Below, in pieces: positions 27,401-34,433 of a stretch of 64,000 nt of DNA. Under the pieces are notes generated by a model. The model ran no database searches. It saw only the letters and a program-made list of their open reading frames with translations, and was not told the origin of the DNA. Both the position numbers and the translations under genes were made by a program. The DNA is from Watersipora subatra. Taxonomy: Eukaryota > Bryozoa > Gymnolaemata > Cheilostomatida > Watersiporidae. The stretch spans positions 1,178,001 through 1,242,000 of the forward strand of contig NC_088708.1 of NCBI RefSeq assembly GCF_963576615.1, read 5' to 3'. The first letter of the stretch is position 1. Each line of letters opens with the position of its first letter.

Positions 27401-30386
27401 ATTTCAATAACGTTCATAGAGAATTACCCGCTCACCTGTAACGATGGTAAGAAACAAGCATTTTTTCTCTTACGAGACCTTCCACCTTCATGTCGACGAC
27501 TAATAGAATGACTCCATACAGATACAGCACTTCACACTGTCAAATACCAAAGAGTACAGAGCCAATGTCTTTTCAATCAAAGATATGGGTAGATCGTTAT
27601 CGGCGCCACTAGTCTAATGTGCGCAACATCCTAGCTACATCAGGATAATACTAGTCTGATACCTCAACCTTAGCTCCAGATTTGAAAGACTCATGGGAAG
27701 GGGATGAGCGTGAACACCCTTCATCGTAAAAGTAGCGGAAATATACTTTTATTACTGTTTATAAACAAAAAATGATTTACCTGAAAGCAGAGGTAGGCAA
27801 TAGGTTAGGTGATAACACCTAATTATTTAATTAAGTCTCAATTCAAATCAATTAGTAGAAACAATTCTACAACTAAAAGGCTTCTACTCAATAGAAATGT
27901 TCATGTCCTCCATGTCCTCCGTGTTAGAACTGTTGTAAGTACAGTCAAACATGGATAACTCGTCCACGGATAGCTCGAACACATGGTTAATTCGAACATT
28001 TCCTTTGGTCCGTTCCCACGTAATGATAAATTGCTATAGATAACTCGAACTCAACACTGTTAATTCGAACTGTTTTTTTGCCCAACAGCTACCGAAACGG
28101 TTGTTATCGCTTTAGAAAATCACTTTATTCAAAGCCATAGAGGTAAACTTCATCTTTTCGTAATTCATAAGCGTCGTTATTACCACCATCGGCAAAATAT
28201 TTTTTTCAACGACTTTTCAAAAGTTTGGTGAAATTTGATTTATACTGCGATACGATGAATAGCACGGGCTAGCCGGGTCACGCGCGCAAGGATTTTCGCC
28301 ACGCACATACAAAACAAAAATCGCATGTTGTTTTGTATGTGCGCGGCGAAAATCCTTGAGTGCGTGACCCGGCTAGCCCGTGATGAATAGTTTTCCGACG
28401 TTGATTCCGTGTTGAATCAACGTCGGAATGTTGAATGTTTAAAACGTCTTAAAAAATGTTGTAATTAAACGTATACGTTGTCTGAGCTACAAAAAACTAT
28501 TCATCGTTTGACCTAAACACAGAATACGTGTGTACATTCAATAAGTATCTATTAAAAAAGCGTGAGTGATATAGAATGTACCGTAAAACCTCGTAAAACT
28601 TCTAATTGAACTGCCTCGGAGTGTTGCTCTTAACGAATCCCAGGTAAAGTAAGGTAATCTGCATCAACTTCAAGAAAAAACGGCAAAATTGATCGTGGGT
28701 AAAACCCCAAAAGAAAAAAATGTCTTTTCTTTTGAGCATTTCAACAACGATCAAGTTTTGCCAATGTCAATCTGAAAAACGTCCTGGCAATAACATCACC
28801 TCAAACAACAAACCAATCTCAAGTGATAGAAAAATCTCTATACTTTTTCATGAAAACGTTTTAAACTTTACATTAGAAGCATTTAATTTGAAACAAGCCA
28901 TTTGTGCTTTTGATTTATATTATAGTTTGTATATGTACATGTATCTACTAATAAATAAGTAAATATATGGACTTGTGACAGTGCTCTGATAACTTGAACG
29001 CTCTGATAATTCGAACACTTTTGCTCGGTCCCTTGAAGTTCGAGTTATCCATGTTTGACTGTAGTTGCGCTGCCATCGGCAATACTTGTTTCGGTAATTA
29101 CATCAAACACTATGATCGATACACTATGATCGATACACTGTTATACTTAATTATTAGGATGATTCAATGATTTGATTTCATTGAATTGGTTTAATCAATT
29201 GATTTGATTGATTTCATTAAAAATGAGATTCGATGTGATTACTATTATCTTCCATAAAATACAGGAAAACAGCCAAGTGTTGGAAAAATCCTGTCTGATA
29301 TTCTGTTCGCCATCCACTACTTTTCCAACATTCATGAAACACAAGCTTAAATACAACTCTAAATTCTAATTTGATGGACTGATGTTTAAAAATCTGACAT
29401 TATAACCTAACATTCAAGCTATAGTATCTATGTCCGTATATTACTATATAAGTGTTCTATTCTTACATGCACAATATACTTTCTTTTAAATATTTGCATT
29501 ATAAATTTTAGTTTATTATTCAAGGTTGGCAGCTCTGATTGCATTTTTATGTAGATTAGTCAAACATAAACTCTGTTGTCATCTTATGTGATGAAGGGAC
29601 TGATTATTCACAAGTCTAGACACACGATAAATAGCCTACCAACAATTGTTTCCCATCTTCATTCAACAGGACACTTTCTAGGGTCTGCTGTATGAATACT
29701 CCTTCCTCCAAGTCATCTAAAAACCTGGCAAGTCAACAAGATATTTAACTTGACAGCCACATCAGCCATATTCATCCTTAATCAGTAAATGGTATCCTTA
29801 AAATGATAAAAGAAGAGAAACAGAACAAAACGCACCTGTTTAGGTCAGTGATGTATTTGTGAATGCCTTCAAAGGCTAAATAAAATCTTGTGAGAATCTC
29901 AATGTGGTTCTCTCTGAACTCATCATCAAAGTCCTGGAGGTCCTGTAACAGCATCTCACAGACTACAGACTATCACTAGCATGTATCAAGCAAGTTAAAG
30001 ATTTATACTTAAAAGCCATCTATGCCGCGTGAGATCCACGAATTACAACCCATGAAACATGAGATGTTAAATTCTACTACTTATGCAGAAATTATCAACA
30101 AATGGAAAAAAGACACGACAGCAGTACAAAGTCACTAAAACCACAAGTAAGGGAGACAGTTTACCATGTTGCTTTCTATGATGTTGTCATAGTACTCAGC
30201 ACTGTTGAAGTAGCTGAAATCAAAGATGATATCAGCATGTCGACCAAGCTCTTGCTTACTTTCAAGTCGATAGGCAGGCGGGATAAACTCAGAAAGCCGA
30301 AGAATTTCTGCTGTGATTGCATTGCCCCTAGCGACCAGCCTCAGCAGTGTCTGCCCACAAGGATTGTTCTCTGCGAGGAAGTCCAT
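407..30386 (-). CDS. WASHC5: WASHC5 (strumpellin), WASH complex subunit 5; 24 of about 26 coding exons, 3' end off window
   Basis: Strumpellin is a helical scaffold of the pentameric WASH complex, which activates Arp2/3 on endosomes for actin-dependent cargo sorting. Coding exons run right to left: 30386-30165, 29942-29836, 29724-29640, 27536-27436, 27241-27122, 26382-26157, 24524-24402, 24317-24152, 23728-23604, 19856-19727, 18694-18582, 18149-17983, 17608-17533, 17370-17251, 16987-16856, 9579-9217, 9005-8867, 8724-8651, 8484-8310, 7740-7661, 7227-7132, [one exon not found], 1333-1237, 940-781, 494-407. All phases join. Placed exons sum to 3,285 nt (1,095 codons), which equals human strumpellin (1,159 aa) less the missing exon and the last exon. 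The start ATG sits in CCAATGG, with an in-frame TAG six bases upstream. Diagnostic matches include [25 protein letters not shown] and [16 protein letters not shown]. The alignment was made from memory of the human protein; gene identity is near certain, and individual splice sites are predicted. Confidence 0.96.
781..940 (-). CDS. WASHC5: WASHC5 exon 24
   Basis: Encodes [20 protein letters not shown] and [12 protein letters not shown], cf. human VDWPPLVLGLLTLLKQFH. Acceptor ttttgcag, donor GGAAA|gtgaga; phase 1 in, phase 2 out. Confidence 0.92.
1237..1333 (-). CDS. WASHC5: WASHC5 exon 23
   Basis: Encodes [11 protein letters not shown] and [12 protein letters not shown], matching human IYITTKRLPYF and AQLPKLQYNKN. 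Acceptor atttgcag, donor GTCG|gtgagt; phase 0 in, phase 1 out. Confidence 0.93.
1712..1751. repeat. Perfect 18-bp hairpin
   Basis: Inverted repeat with arms caatgatatacagccccc and its exact complement, separated by four bases. It may be a tiny foldback remnant or a structured RNA element in the WASHC5 intron; no other signal accompanies it. Confidence 0.8.
3920..3962. repeat. Tail of dispersed repeat (CCCGTGCAACGCC motif)
   Basis: The motif around cccgtgcaacgcc followed by ctagt recurs, in either orientation and with changes, near 14681-14720, 22611-22640 and 22726-22762. It looks like the terminus of an interspersed repeat. Its class is not established. Confidence 0.4.
7132..7227 (-). CDS. 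WASHC5: WASHC5 exon 21
   Basis: Encodes [20 protein letters not shown] then [12 protein letters not shown], matching human VGQMQILRQQIANEL and FDSKHLAAALEN. Acceptor gttgcag, donor AAT|gtgaac; phase 0 on both sides. The next expected exon (about 46 codons, a multiple of three) was not found. Confidence 0.9.
7228..7660. other. WASHC5 intron 20
   Basis: Ordinary intron sequence; nothing recognised beyond splice sites. Confidence 0.6.
7661..7740 (-). CDS. WASHC5: WASHC5 exon 20
   Basis: Encodes [20 protein letters not shown] then VAQILK, aligned to human [20 protein letters not shown] and EAIMK. Acceptor ccatttcag, donor AAG|gtcagt; phase 1 in, phase 0 out. Confidence 0.85.
7828..8330. repeat. 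34-bp minisatellite spanning the exon 19 donor, with 102-bp higher-order period
   Basis: About 14.5 copies of a 34-bp unit. On the gene strand each copy carries the last 19 coding bases of exon 19 plus the donor ATCAT|gtatgt. A single G/T variant (aataggata or aatagtata) follows a strict two-to-one order along the array, giving a 102-bp higher-order repeat of five cycles. The exon-proximal copy supplies the donor used in the predicted gene model. Confidence 0.95.
8310..8484 (-). CDS. WASHC5: WASHC5 exon 19
   Basis: Encodes [20 protein letters not shown] and [13 protein letters not shown]. Of two possible donors, T|gtatgt (phase 1) joins exon 20 with exact length agreement to human; AGA|gtatca does not fit. 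The last 19 coding bases and the donor recur in every unit of the 34-bp array at 7828-8330. Confidence 0.9.
8540..8650. repeat. Degenerate about 21-bp AT-rich array abutting exon 18 donor
   Basis: About five imperfect copies of a unit containing ggtttatattataa. The array starts at the exon 18 donor (gtattataaac on the gene strand) and fills two thirds of this 166-bp intron. Confidence 0.75.
8651..8724 (-). CDS. WASHC5: WASHC5 exon 18
   Basis: Encodes [20 protein letters not shown], cf. human [20 protein letters not shown]. Acceptor atatag, donor CTG|gtatta; phase 1 in, phase 0 out. A degenerate AT-rich 21-bp array directly abuts the donor. Confidence 0.88.
8867..9005 (-). CDS. WASHC5: WASHC5 exon 17
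   Basis: Encodes [33 protein letters not shown]. Donor TCTG|gttatg (phase 1) joins exon 18 in frame and leaves the protein one residue shorter than human at this junction; the alternative TTG|gtattg is out of phase. Confidence 0.92.
9217..9579 (-). CDS. WASHC5: WASHC5 exon 16 (largest exon)
   Basis: 121 codons, including [51 protein letters not shown] and [16 protein letters not shown]. This is the most conserved block of the protein. Acceptor atgtag, donor AAG|gtaaat; phase 0 on both sides. Confidence 0.97.
10080..10300. repeat. Dispersed repeat, copy A (paired with 47885-48110)
   Basis: About 220 bp that aligns, with divergence, to 47885-48110; shared landmarks include gctgaatatgt, acaaagat and ctgaaagagatac. 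It includes an open frame of 82 codons on the minus strand, but the other copy does not keep that frame, so I read it as an interspersed repeat. The 55-bp satellite begins exactly at its end. Confidence 0.6.
10300..14428. repeat. 55-bp satellite array, about 75 copies, in WASHC5 intron 15
   Basis: Continuous tandem array of a 55-bp unit (catatactacacagcccatg core, then aactcttaacttatattagat with variants). Copies differ at a few recurrent positions: ctggt/ctagt/ttggt, and aacactc/aacagtc/aacattc/aactgtc. Array length is 4.1 kb. Confidence 0.97.
14429..15296. other. WASHC5 intron 15, spacer between two arrays
   Basis: AT-rich unique sequence between the 55-bp satellite and the decamer array. 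It holds a dispersed-repeat terminus (gaatgcccgacgttgccc) near 14691; nothing else recognised. Confidence 0.5.
15297..16277. repeat. 10-bp GATA-rich array, about 98 copies
   Basis: Tandem decamer gataagtata with variants gataaggata, gataaagata and gataaaaata. Nearly every unit has a GATAAG or GATAAA core, so the array is a dense cluster of WGATAR-type sites. Long open frames on the minus strand ([10 protein letters not shown] repeats) are by-products of the repeat. Confidence 0.95.
16278..16855. other. WASHC5 intron 15 proximal part with dispersed repeat
   Basis: The segment 16300-16440 (tggacagacgaatgacagac, then tatatagacgag) is related in inverted orientation to 22370-22450 and more weakly to 3570-3620. 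This suggests an interspersed repeat whose boundaries I cannot fix. Confidence 0.4.
16856..16987 (-). CDS. WASHC5: WASHC5 exon 15
   Basis: Encodes [10 protein letters not shown] and [20 protein letters not shown]. Acceptor tgtgtag, donor TATAAG|gtatgt; phase 0 on both sides. The following intron is 7.3 kb long, about 70 percent of it tandem repeats. Confidence 0.95.
17005..17195. repeat. 21-bp minisatellite in WASHC5 intron 14
   Basis: About nine imperfect copies of a unit like caatagagtgaaggtacttat, starting roughly 20 bp from the exon 15 acceptor and filling most of the GC-AG intron. Confidence 0.9.
17251..17370 (-). CDS. WASHC5: WASHC5 exon 14 (GC donor)
   Basis: Encodes [20 protein letters not shown] and [14 protein letters not shown]. 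Homology and the phase of exon 15 place the 3' boundary after CTCCAG, where the intron begins gcgagt: a non-canonical GC-AG intron. No GT donor here keeps the frame and the conserved VLQ-IIPE junction. Confidence 0.93.
17533..17608 (-). CDS. WASHC5: WASHC5 exon 13
   Basis: A 76-nt exon encoding [20 protein letters not shown] then TFLK, matching human TSIMQES and KLRATFLK. The acceptor ttatag and the first 17 coding bases lie in the exon-proximal copy of a 29-bp tandem repeat (17593-17766), so further identical acceptors lie upstream. Phase 2 in, phase 0 out. Confidence 0.9.
17593..17766. repeat. 29-bp minisatellite spanning the exon 13 acceptor
   Basis: Six copies of gcatgtagttagtgtaac-tataacaggca. 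On the gene strand each copy holds ttatag|TTACACTAACTACATGC, the exon 13 acceptor with its first 17 coding bases. The copy nearest the exon supplies the real junction; one upstream copy has a single T-to-A change. Confidence 0.95.
17983..18149 (-). CDS. WASHC5: WASHC5 exon 12
   Basis: Encodes [20 protein letters not shown] followed by [16 protein letters not shown], almost identical to human. Acceptor tgattag, donor GACAG|gttggt; phase 0 in, phase 2 out. Confidence 0.96.
18150..18581. other. WASHC5 intron 11
   Basis: Nothing recognised. Confidence 0.6.
18582..18694 (-). CDS. WASHC5: WASHC5 exon 11
   Basis: Encodes [27 protein letters not shown]. Acceptor tttttag, donor GAAGAG|gtaaga; phase 1 in, phase 0 out. 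Human has [20 protein letters not shown]. Confidence 0.95.
18808..19625. repeat. 15-bp minisatellite, about 54 copies, in WASHC5 intron 10
   Basis: Tandem unit gaacatgctgcctct with a common variant gaacatgaaacctct. Because the unit is five codons long and lacks stops, it produces open frames of 275 and 322 codons on opposite strands (LPLNM and MFRGS pentapeptides). These are artefacts inside an intron. Confidence 0.95.
19727..19856 (-). CDS. WASHC5: WASHC5 exon 10
   Basis: Encodes [14 protein letters not shown] and [17 protein letters not shown], nearly identical to human. Acceptor ggttacag, donor AATG|gtactg; phase 0 in, phase 1 out. It is isolated between a 3.7 kb intron with the 28-bp satellite and a 1 kb intron with the 15-bp array. 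Confidence 0.95.
19857..20185. other. WASHC5 intron 9, exon 10 proximal part
   Basis: Unique sequence between exon 10 and the 28-bp satellite; nothing recognised. Confidence 0.5.
20186..21616. repeat. 28-bp satellite, about 51 copies, very homogeneous
   Basis: Unit attagagctactgtatgtaa-ggaactat. Apart from four copies with gaatt instead of gaact, nearly all units are identical, which implies recent expansion or strong homogenisation. It lies in WASHC5 intron 9. Confidence 0.97.
21617..23310. other. WASHC5 intron 9 with dispersed repeats
   Basis: Contains what look like two interspersed-repeat copies facing each other: one near 22360-22640 ending gttgcacgggtaataaaaac, and the terminus of another, inverted, at 22726-22762 (ccgtgcaacgccgggtattc). 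Class unknown; no coding signal seen. Confidence 0.45.
23311..23581. repeat. 29-bp minisatellite in WASHC5 intron 9
   Basis: About nine imperfect copies of a unit like gatcctgattgggtaaacaa-tggtaaagt, beginning some 20 bp from the exon 9 donor. Long open frames on the minus strand ([13 protein letters not shown]) are repeat by-products. Confidence 0.9.
23604..23728 (-). CDS. WASHC5: WASHC5 exon 9
   Basis: Encodes [18 protein letters not shown] then [16 protein letters not shown], aligned to human NNKRLRQIKDQILTDS and RILFQLLLDTAQFE. Acceptor ctgacag, donor GGGAG|gtttga; phase 1 in, phase 0 out. Less conserved than its neighbours. Confidence 0.88.
23818..24151. repeat. Compound tandem repeat built from the exon 8 donor
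   Basis: Alternating long and short units. The long unit carries, on the gene strand, the last 22 coding bases of exon 8, the donor GGCA|gtatgt and about 60 intronic bases; shorter units lack the middle part. Several complete copies of the junction lie downstream of the donor used in the predicted gene model. Confidence 0.88.
24152..24317 (-). CDS. WASHC5: WASHC5 exon 8
   Basis: Encodes [19 protein letters not shown] and IRWLMLHT. The donor GGC-A|gtatgt (phase 1) gives exact length agreement with human and joins exon 9 in frame. The last 22 coding bases and the donor are repeated downstream in the intron, in the array at 23818-24151. Confidence 0.9.
24402..24524 (-). CDS. WASHC5: WASHC5 exon 7
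   Basis: Encodes [10 protein letters not shown] and [18 protein letters not shown] chose the AAG|gttagt donor over the nearer GCA|gttaag because it keeps the protein the same length as human strumpellin across the junction. Phase 0 on both sides. Confidence 0.9.
24525..26156. other. WASHC5 intron 6
   Basis: 1.6 kb. A small inverted motif gtgcccggagcaccc lies at 24963-24977; otherwise nothing recognised. Confidence 0.5.
26157..26382 (-). CDS. WASHC5: WASHC5 exon 6
   Basis: Encodes [20 protein letters not shown], the following RSTAL, then [13 protein letters not shown], nearly identical to human. Acceptor cttgcag, donor TGG|gttagt; phase 2 in, phase 0 out. Confidence 0.95.
26735..27080. repeat. 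25-bp minisatellite in WASHC5 intron 5
   Basis: About 13.5 copies of gatactacagccataatagc-aacat. The last few copies, near exon 5, share variant bases (gacat for gccat, agga for tga), showing a gradient of divergence along the array. Confidence 0.95.
27122..27241 (-). CDS. WASHC5: WASHC5 exon 5
   Basis: Encodes [20 protein letters not shown] and NYPVSYFQ, one of the most conserved strumpellin segments. Acceptor gttttag, donor TTCCA|gtaagt; phase 2 in and out. A 25-bp tandem array begins about 40 bp into the next intron. Confidence 0.95.
27436..27536 (-). CDS. WASHC5: WASHC5 exon 4
   Basis: Encodes [20 protein letters not shown] followed by [11 protein letters not shown], as in human [20 protein letters not shown]. 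Acceptor ttgacag, donor TACAG|gtgagc; phase 0 in, phase 2 out. Confidence 0.93.
28263..28382. mobile_element. 120-bp foldback MITE nested in copy 1, 8-bp target duplication
   Basis: Two 55-bp arms (cacgggctagccgggtcacg at the outer end) that pair with about three mismatches around a 10-base loop. The element is flanked by the direct repeat atgaatag at 28255-28262 and 28383-28390. An 8-bp duplication fits hAT-type insertion, but the family is not certain. The GC-rich arms stand out from the AT-rich surroundings. Confidence 0.85.
28393..28428. repeat. Small perfect hairpin next to the foldback MITE
   Basis: Arms ttccgacgttgattc and gaatcaacgtcggaa around a short loop, ten bases after the nested MITE. 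It may be a remnant of another foldback insertion. Confidence 0.75.
29640..29724 (-). CDS. WASHC5: WASHC5 exon 3
   Basis: Encodes [20 protein letters not shown] then NEDGKQLL, matching the human segment. Acceptor gccag, donor TTG|gtaggc; phase 2 in, phase 0 out. The following intron 3 carries the pogo-like MITE at 27942-29061. Confidence 0.93.
29836..29942 (-). CDS. WASHC5: WASHC5 exon 2
   Basis: Encodes [16 protein letters not shown] and HKYITDLNR, aligned without gaps to human DLDEEFRENNIEI and HKYIVDLNR. Acceptor ctgttacag, donor AACAG|gtgcg; phase 0 in, phase 2 out. Confidence 0.93.
30165..30386 (-). CDS. WASHC5: WASHC5 exon 1 (N terminus)
   Basis: 74 codons beginning [12 protein letters not shown], matching the strumpellin N terminus, and including [11 protein letters not shown] and DIIFDFSYF. 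It ends in phase 0 at an ATG|gtaaac donor. A possible acceptor (ttttag) lies directly before the start codon, so a noncoding first exon may lie upstream. The LINE fragment at 30486-31496 occupies the adjacent 5' flank. Confidence 0.93.
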
Positions 30387-30485
30387 TGGCTAAAACCTAG
30401 ATGAAGTAGTAGGTCATGATAGTGTTTCTAACAAAGACCTAGGCACTTTGTGGCATGCATGTTTTACAACAAATAAGACCGATGC

Positions 30486-31496
30486 TACCTTCACCAACTC
30501 TTGATGAACAGGTTATCCAGTATATCTGACATAGATGATAAAATTCTTATGTGGATACATGATTTCCTAATGGCCAGAAAACAAAGGGTAGTGGTTGATG
30601 GACATAAATCCGATGAACTAGCTGTGACATCTAGAATTCCACAGGGATCAGTGCTGGGTCCCACACTGTTTTTAGTTTATATTAATGACTTGCCCCAGCA
30701 AGTTGACTGTAATATTAGTTTATTTGCAGATGACACCTTGATATACCAACCTGTAAACTGCCATGCTGATAAACAACGATTTCAGGTAAACATTAATGCC
30801 CTGGAATCATGGGCTAACAAATGGAAAATACTATTTAATGTATCTAAGTGCTCTGTCATGGTTTTTAATGACAAAAATAACTCTCCCTCAGCTGAATGCT
30901 TCCTAGACACTGAACAATTAAAAATAGTTGAAGAAACCAAATACCTAGGTGTTATCCTACAATCTAACCTGAAGTTTGACAAACATATAGACTCCAAAGC
31001 CAGAAGGGCGAGACAGCAGTTAGGCATGATTAAGCGTGTGCTATATGAAGCTCCTGAAAAGGCCAAACTCTTAGCATATACTAGTCTTTGCAGGCCACAT
31101 ATTGAGTATGCCTCCACTGTGTGGGACCCTTCTACTAAGCTACTACAACATGAGCTTGAAATGATGCAAAACAACGCACTACGTTTTATATGTAAACTGA
31201 AAGGAAGAGATAGCATCACCAAAGCTTTAGATACTTTAAATATGCAAACACTATGTGAAAGACGGAATGTCAGTAGACAAAATCTGCTAATGCGACTCCT
31301 CCCCTCTGACCAGAATCACAACTCATTAATTACCACCTATGATGAATTAATGCAGGACCGAGTTAGTACGACTGTCACACGAGCTGCTGGAAGAGGCGAT
31401 CCTCTTACTATATATGCAAGATCGTCTGTTTATCACAACAGCTTTTTACCAAAGACTGTTCGTGAATTTAAAAGCTGTACATCACATCAACAATAA
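30486..31496 (+). mobile_element. 5'-truncated non-LTR retrotransposon (jockey/CR1-type) reverse transcriptase fragment
   Basis: An uninterrupted frame of about 336 codons ending in TAA, beginning just after RT motif A (reads HQLLMNRL). It contains motif B SRIPQGSVLGPTLFLVYIND, catalytic motif C FADDTL, the ETKYLGV block and the C-terminal LCRPHIEYASTVWDP region typical of jockey/CR1 LINE pol proteins. The endonuclease, RT fingers and motif A are absent, a typical 5' truncation. No frameshift or stop is present despite truncation, so the insertion may be recent. It lies head-to-head with WASHC5, ending about 100 bp from its start codon. No polyA tail is evident. Confidence 0.92.
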
Positions 31497-34353
31497 ACAA
31501 TTAATTGCTAATATGGCAATAAATTACAATATTATCTAGTGTTAACAACTGCTGAACATATGAGGCGTGCCACTTGCCGCAACCGGCTCTAGTACGTTTT
31601 ATGAAGAAGATGTAAGATGTAAGGCTACACGTAATGATGGAAACTGTAATAACGCGTTAGTGGGATAGTATATAATTATATTACAAATTTTATATTGATA
31701 GAAGAGTTCATTACCATCCTAAATACTATATGAGATTACAAAACACCATATAAGATTTAGCTTCAAGAAACTAATTATCTGTTAGTTATACATATATAGC
31801 CTACAAGAGAAATTCATGAAACAGTTTCCTTTGCATGCATGTTGGTTGAATTACAACTCTAGGCAAACAAGTTTCTGGTTTTACATATTACGTCGATATT
31901 AAAAAACGAACTTGAAGCAGCCTTTAGCAAAATGGTACAATAAATAAACACTAATATGGATTGCCCAACAGTTCTGCATACATTGTGCGCTATCCGCTAA
32001 TAAAATATCACGCCAAACCTACACCCCTCACAATCCGGAAATTGGCATAAACCGATAGCACGGCAAGGGTTATGGACAGTCCGCAACAATGCACATGTGC
32101 CGATATACGCGGTACTGACCCGTAATTTCACCTAGTTTTTAGCATAGGAAAATCTAAACAAGTCTAATCTAAACAGCGATTCTAACTAAGCATTTTATTA
32201 AAAATTATGTAGTCGATAACAACGACTACAACAACTATCCGATCTTACACATATTCTTGTGTATCTAACACCCCGATATTTCAACGGAAACCAAGATTGT
32301 ACGTCTAACAATTCAGTACATCGTTTTGAAAGTTAACAAAATAGTTGTTGTAGATTCTTACGACAGAATCAAATTTAAATGTTTGTAGAAGTACTAATAA
32401 AGTAAATCTCGAAATTGAATCATTTAGGCAAAATACCTTTTAAATAAGACCAACTCAAAATACTATATTTTGACTGACAATTTTTTATCATTCTTTTCAA
32501 ATTACATGTCATCTTAATAGTCTTAGCAATGATTTCATAGTTTTTTTAGCTAAAACTCCTGTGTACATTCTTGCTTGTTAAACAGAGACCTGTCTGTGGC
32601 GCTTATTGTACTAATTGCCTATATTTATACCGATTGTTCTGTCGCACTCGTTCTGTGTAGTGATGGACAAATGTACTCTGACTTGTGGCTAACAGTTAAT
32701 CAAAAACCTGGGTTTTACATAAAATAGTTTAATCTAGAAACTGGCCATGCATTACTTTTGACTCATTTTAGTAGCCAATAGCTAATTTTTTGATAACCCA
32801 TAAAACCATGGAGACTTGCTCAGTGGTTTTCACTGAAAGACTAAAAGTTTTCTGCTTATACTAGTCAGTTAAAACTAAATGTGACATGATTTTGGTTGCC
32901 AGGCTGCTAGAGAGCAATATGTCACACATGTGCAAGCTTGCTACGTAGGTGGCTTAGCCGAAATTGTGAAATAACATGGCATGCTGTAGATATATTCACA
33001 GGCTGTAGAAATAACATCAAAAGCTCAACTGTACCTTTACAGTGAAAGGCCTATTTTCTTTTTCAGCAATAGCTAAAAGTCCTTTTTCGACACCTTTCTA
33101 TTGCATCACAAGAAGAATTTCAACTTGCTAGTTATGAGTACCTGAAGCACAGCAAATTTAATGTCCTCAAGAAGACAGGGTCAACAAAAAACACAAAAAT
33201 ATTTAAAATTGCTGCTAATTTTTTTAAGCAAACTCAAAAAAGTAATGGAGGCTTGGCCAAGGCAGCTAAGGCTATGCTTCTTGAATGATTTTTTGAGGAG
33301 ACAAGTTCATAGCTTAGTGATGTCTAGTACATTATAGCAGTAAATAGTTACAGCTCATGAGTAAGTTTATGTAACAAAGTTGGCTATTTAAAATTCCAAA
33401 TTAAAATATTTCTGTAGCTGCAATTTTATTCTTTGTGCAGTTTTATTCAATTGCTGTATCCCAAAGAGGTCTGTTTTCCAAAGCCATAGTTTTGGTAGGA
33501 TACTCCATATGAAGCTGACAATAAATTATTCTTCACCATTCATGTTGGTGTCAGCTATTGTCACCAAATCATCTAAGCAAATTTGCTGTATCGCTTATTC
33601 ATCTATCTTAACAAATGACAAGTAAGGCATACGATTCTGACCATTTACACAAGAAATTTAGAGCTATGGAAAAACTTCTGAGCTGTTAGGTCAAGATCAG
33701 TTTAAACTCAAAAAATAGAAGAACTTGTCAACGCAGTACAAAACCTTATTGTAAGGTTGAAGCATGAATGAATGTAATTTGTATTTTGTTTTTCAGTGTA
33801 GCGCTAGTTTGTAGACAATAAATAGCACAAGGGAATGTTTATCATGTGCAAGTATGGGTCTTAACAACACTTTAACGAAACTTTTTGAATGGCTGCAAAA
33901 GAGGTACTACTTGAGTTAGTACTGTATGATTATTAAGACCTTCAAAGGGACTGCGTGTAACTGTGGCAACTGTCAAAAAGTCAAGGTGATTTGGTGCAAC
34001 CAGTCAACTGATTGCACTGATTGATTGGCAGTTGCAGGAGTTTGTGATGATTGTGTTTCATAAATGGTTGACATTTTTCCATAAAAACTTATATCTAGGA
34101 TATTGAGAGTATTCAAGTGCTGTAAAAACATATCAATAGATAACATTATCAAAACTAAACATTTAGTAACCAGTTTCAAGGAGAACAATGAATATTACTG
34201 TTGATACATTTGCTTGGAACAAATAGCTTTGAGCCTTTTGTTTGCCGACGCAAAAACTCTGATGCTTGAGCTCAATTTTATACTGAATGGCAAAAGTGCC
34301 CAAGAGATTTGTGCCTAGCAAAACATGTAGTCTGTAATTATTATATTTTCTTG
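31497..34353. other. Intergenic region upstream of FAM221B
   Basis: 2.9 kb, AT-rich, with no coding exon recognised on either strand. It presumably contains the FAM221B promoter and perhaps a noncoding first exon, since ttttcttgcag at 34344-34354 is a plausible acceptor just before the coding start. Confidence 0.5.
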
Positions 34354-34373
34354 CAGTTAATAAGATAGTCACG

Positions 34374-34433
34374 ATGGCTAGCAGACCAAAACAGACACCA
34401 CCAAAAAGCGCTAAAAAAGGAATAGCTGACAAG
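34374..34433 (+). CDS. FAM221B: FAM221B exon 1
   Basis: 20 codons, MASRPKQTPPKSAKKGIADK, then donor AAG|gtaagc; phase 0. This start was chosen because it is the first ATG after a plausible 5' UTR acceptor (ttgcag at 34349-34354). Confidence 0.85.

Larger units (their letters stand above)
27942..29061. mobile_element. pogo/Tigger-like nonautonomous element (MITE), copy 1, 1,120 bp
   Basis: Terminal inverted repeats CAGTCAAACATGGATAACTCG and its complement, flanked by TA on both sides (27940-27941 and 29062-29063), as expected for the Tc1/mariner-pogo superfamily. It shares subterminal blocks with copy 2 at 49067-49880 (acatggttaa, gcttt-agataactcgaac, cggctaccgagacggttg-like). No transposase is visible. 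It sits in WASHC5 intron 3 and was itself invaded by a foldback MITE (28263-28382). An accgtaaaacct fragment near 28578 resembles the terminus of the element at 46676-47302. Confidence 0.88.

Noticed and set aside
28720-28962. 80-codon plus-strand frame, and a similar one at 49156-49422
   Set aside because: They lie inside the two pogo-like MITEs and are not conserved as protein between the copies.
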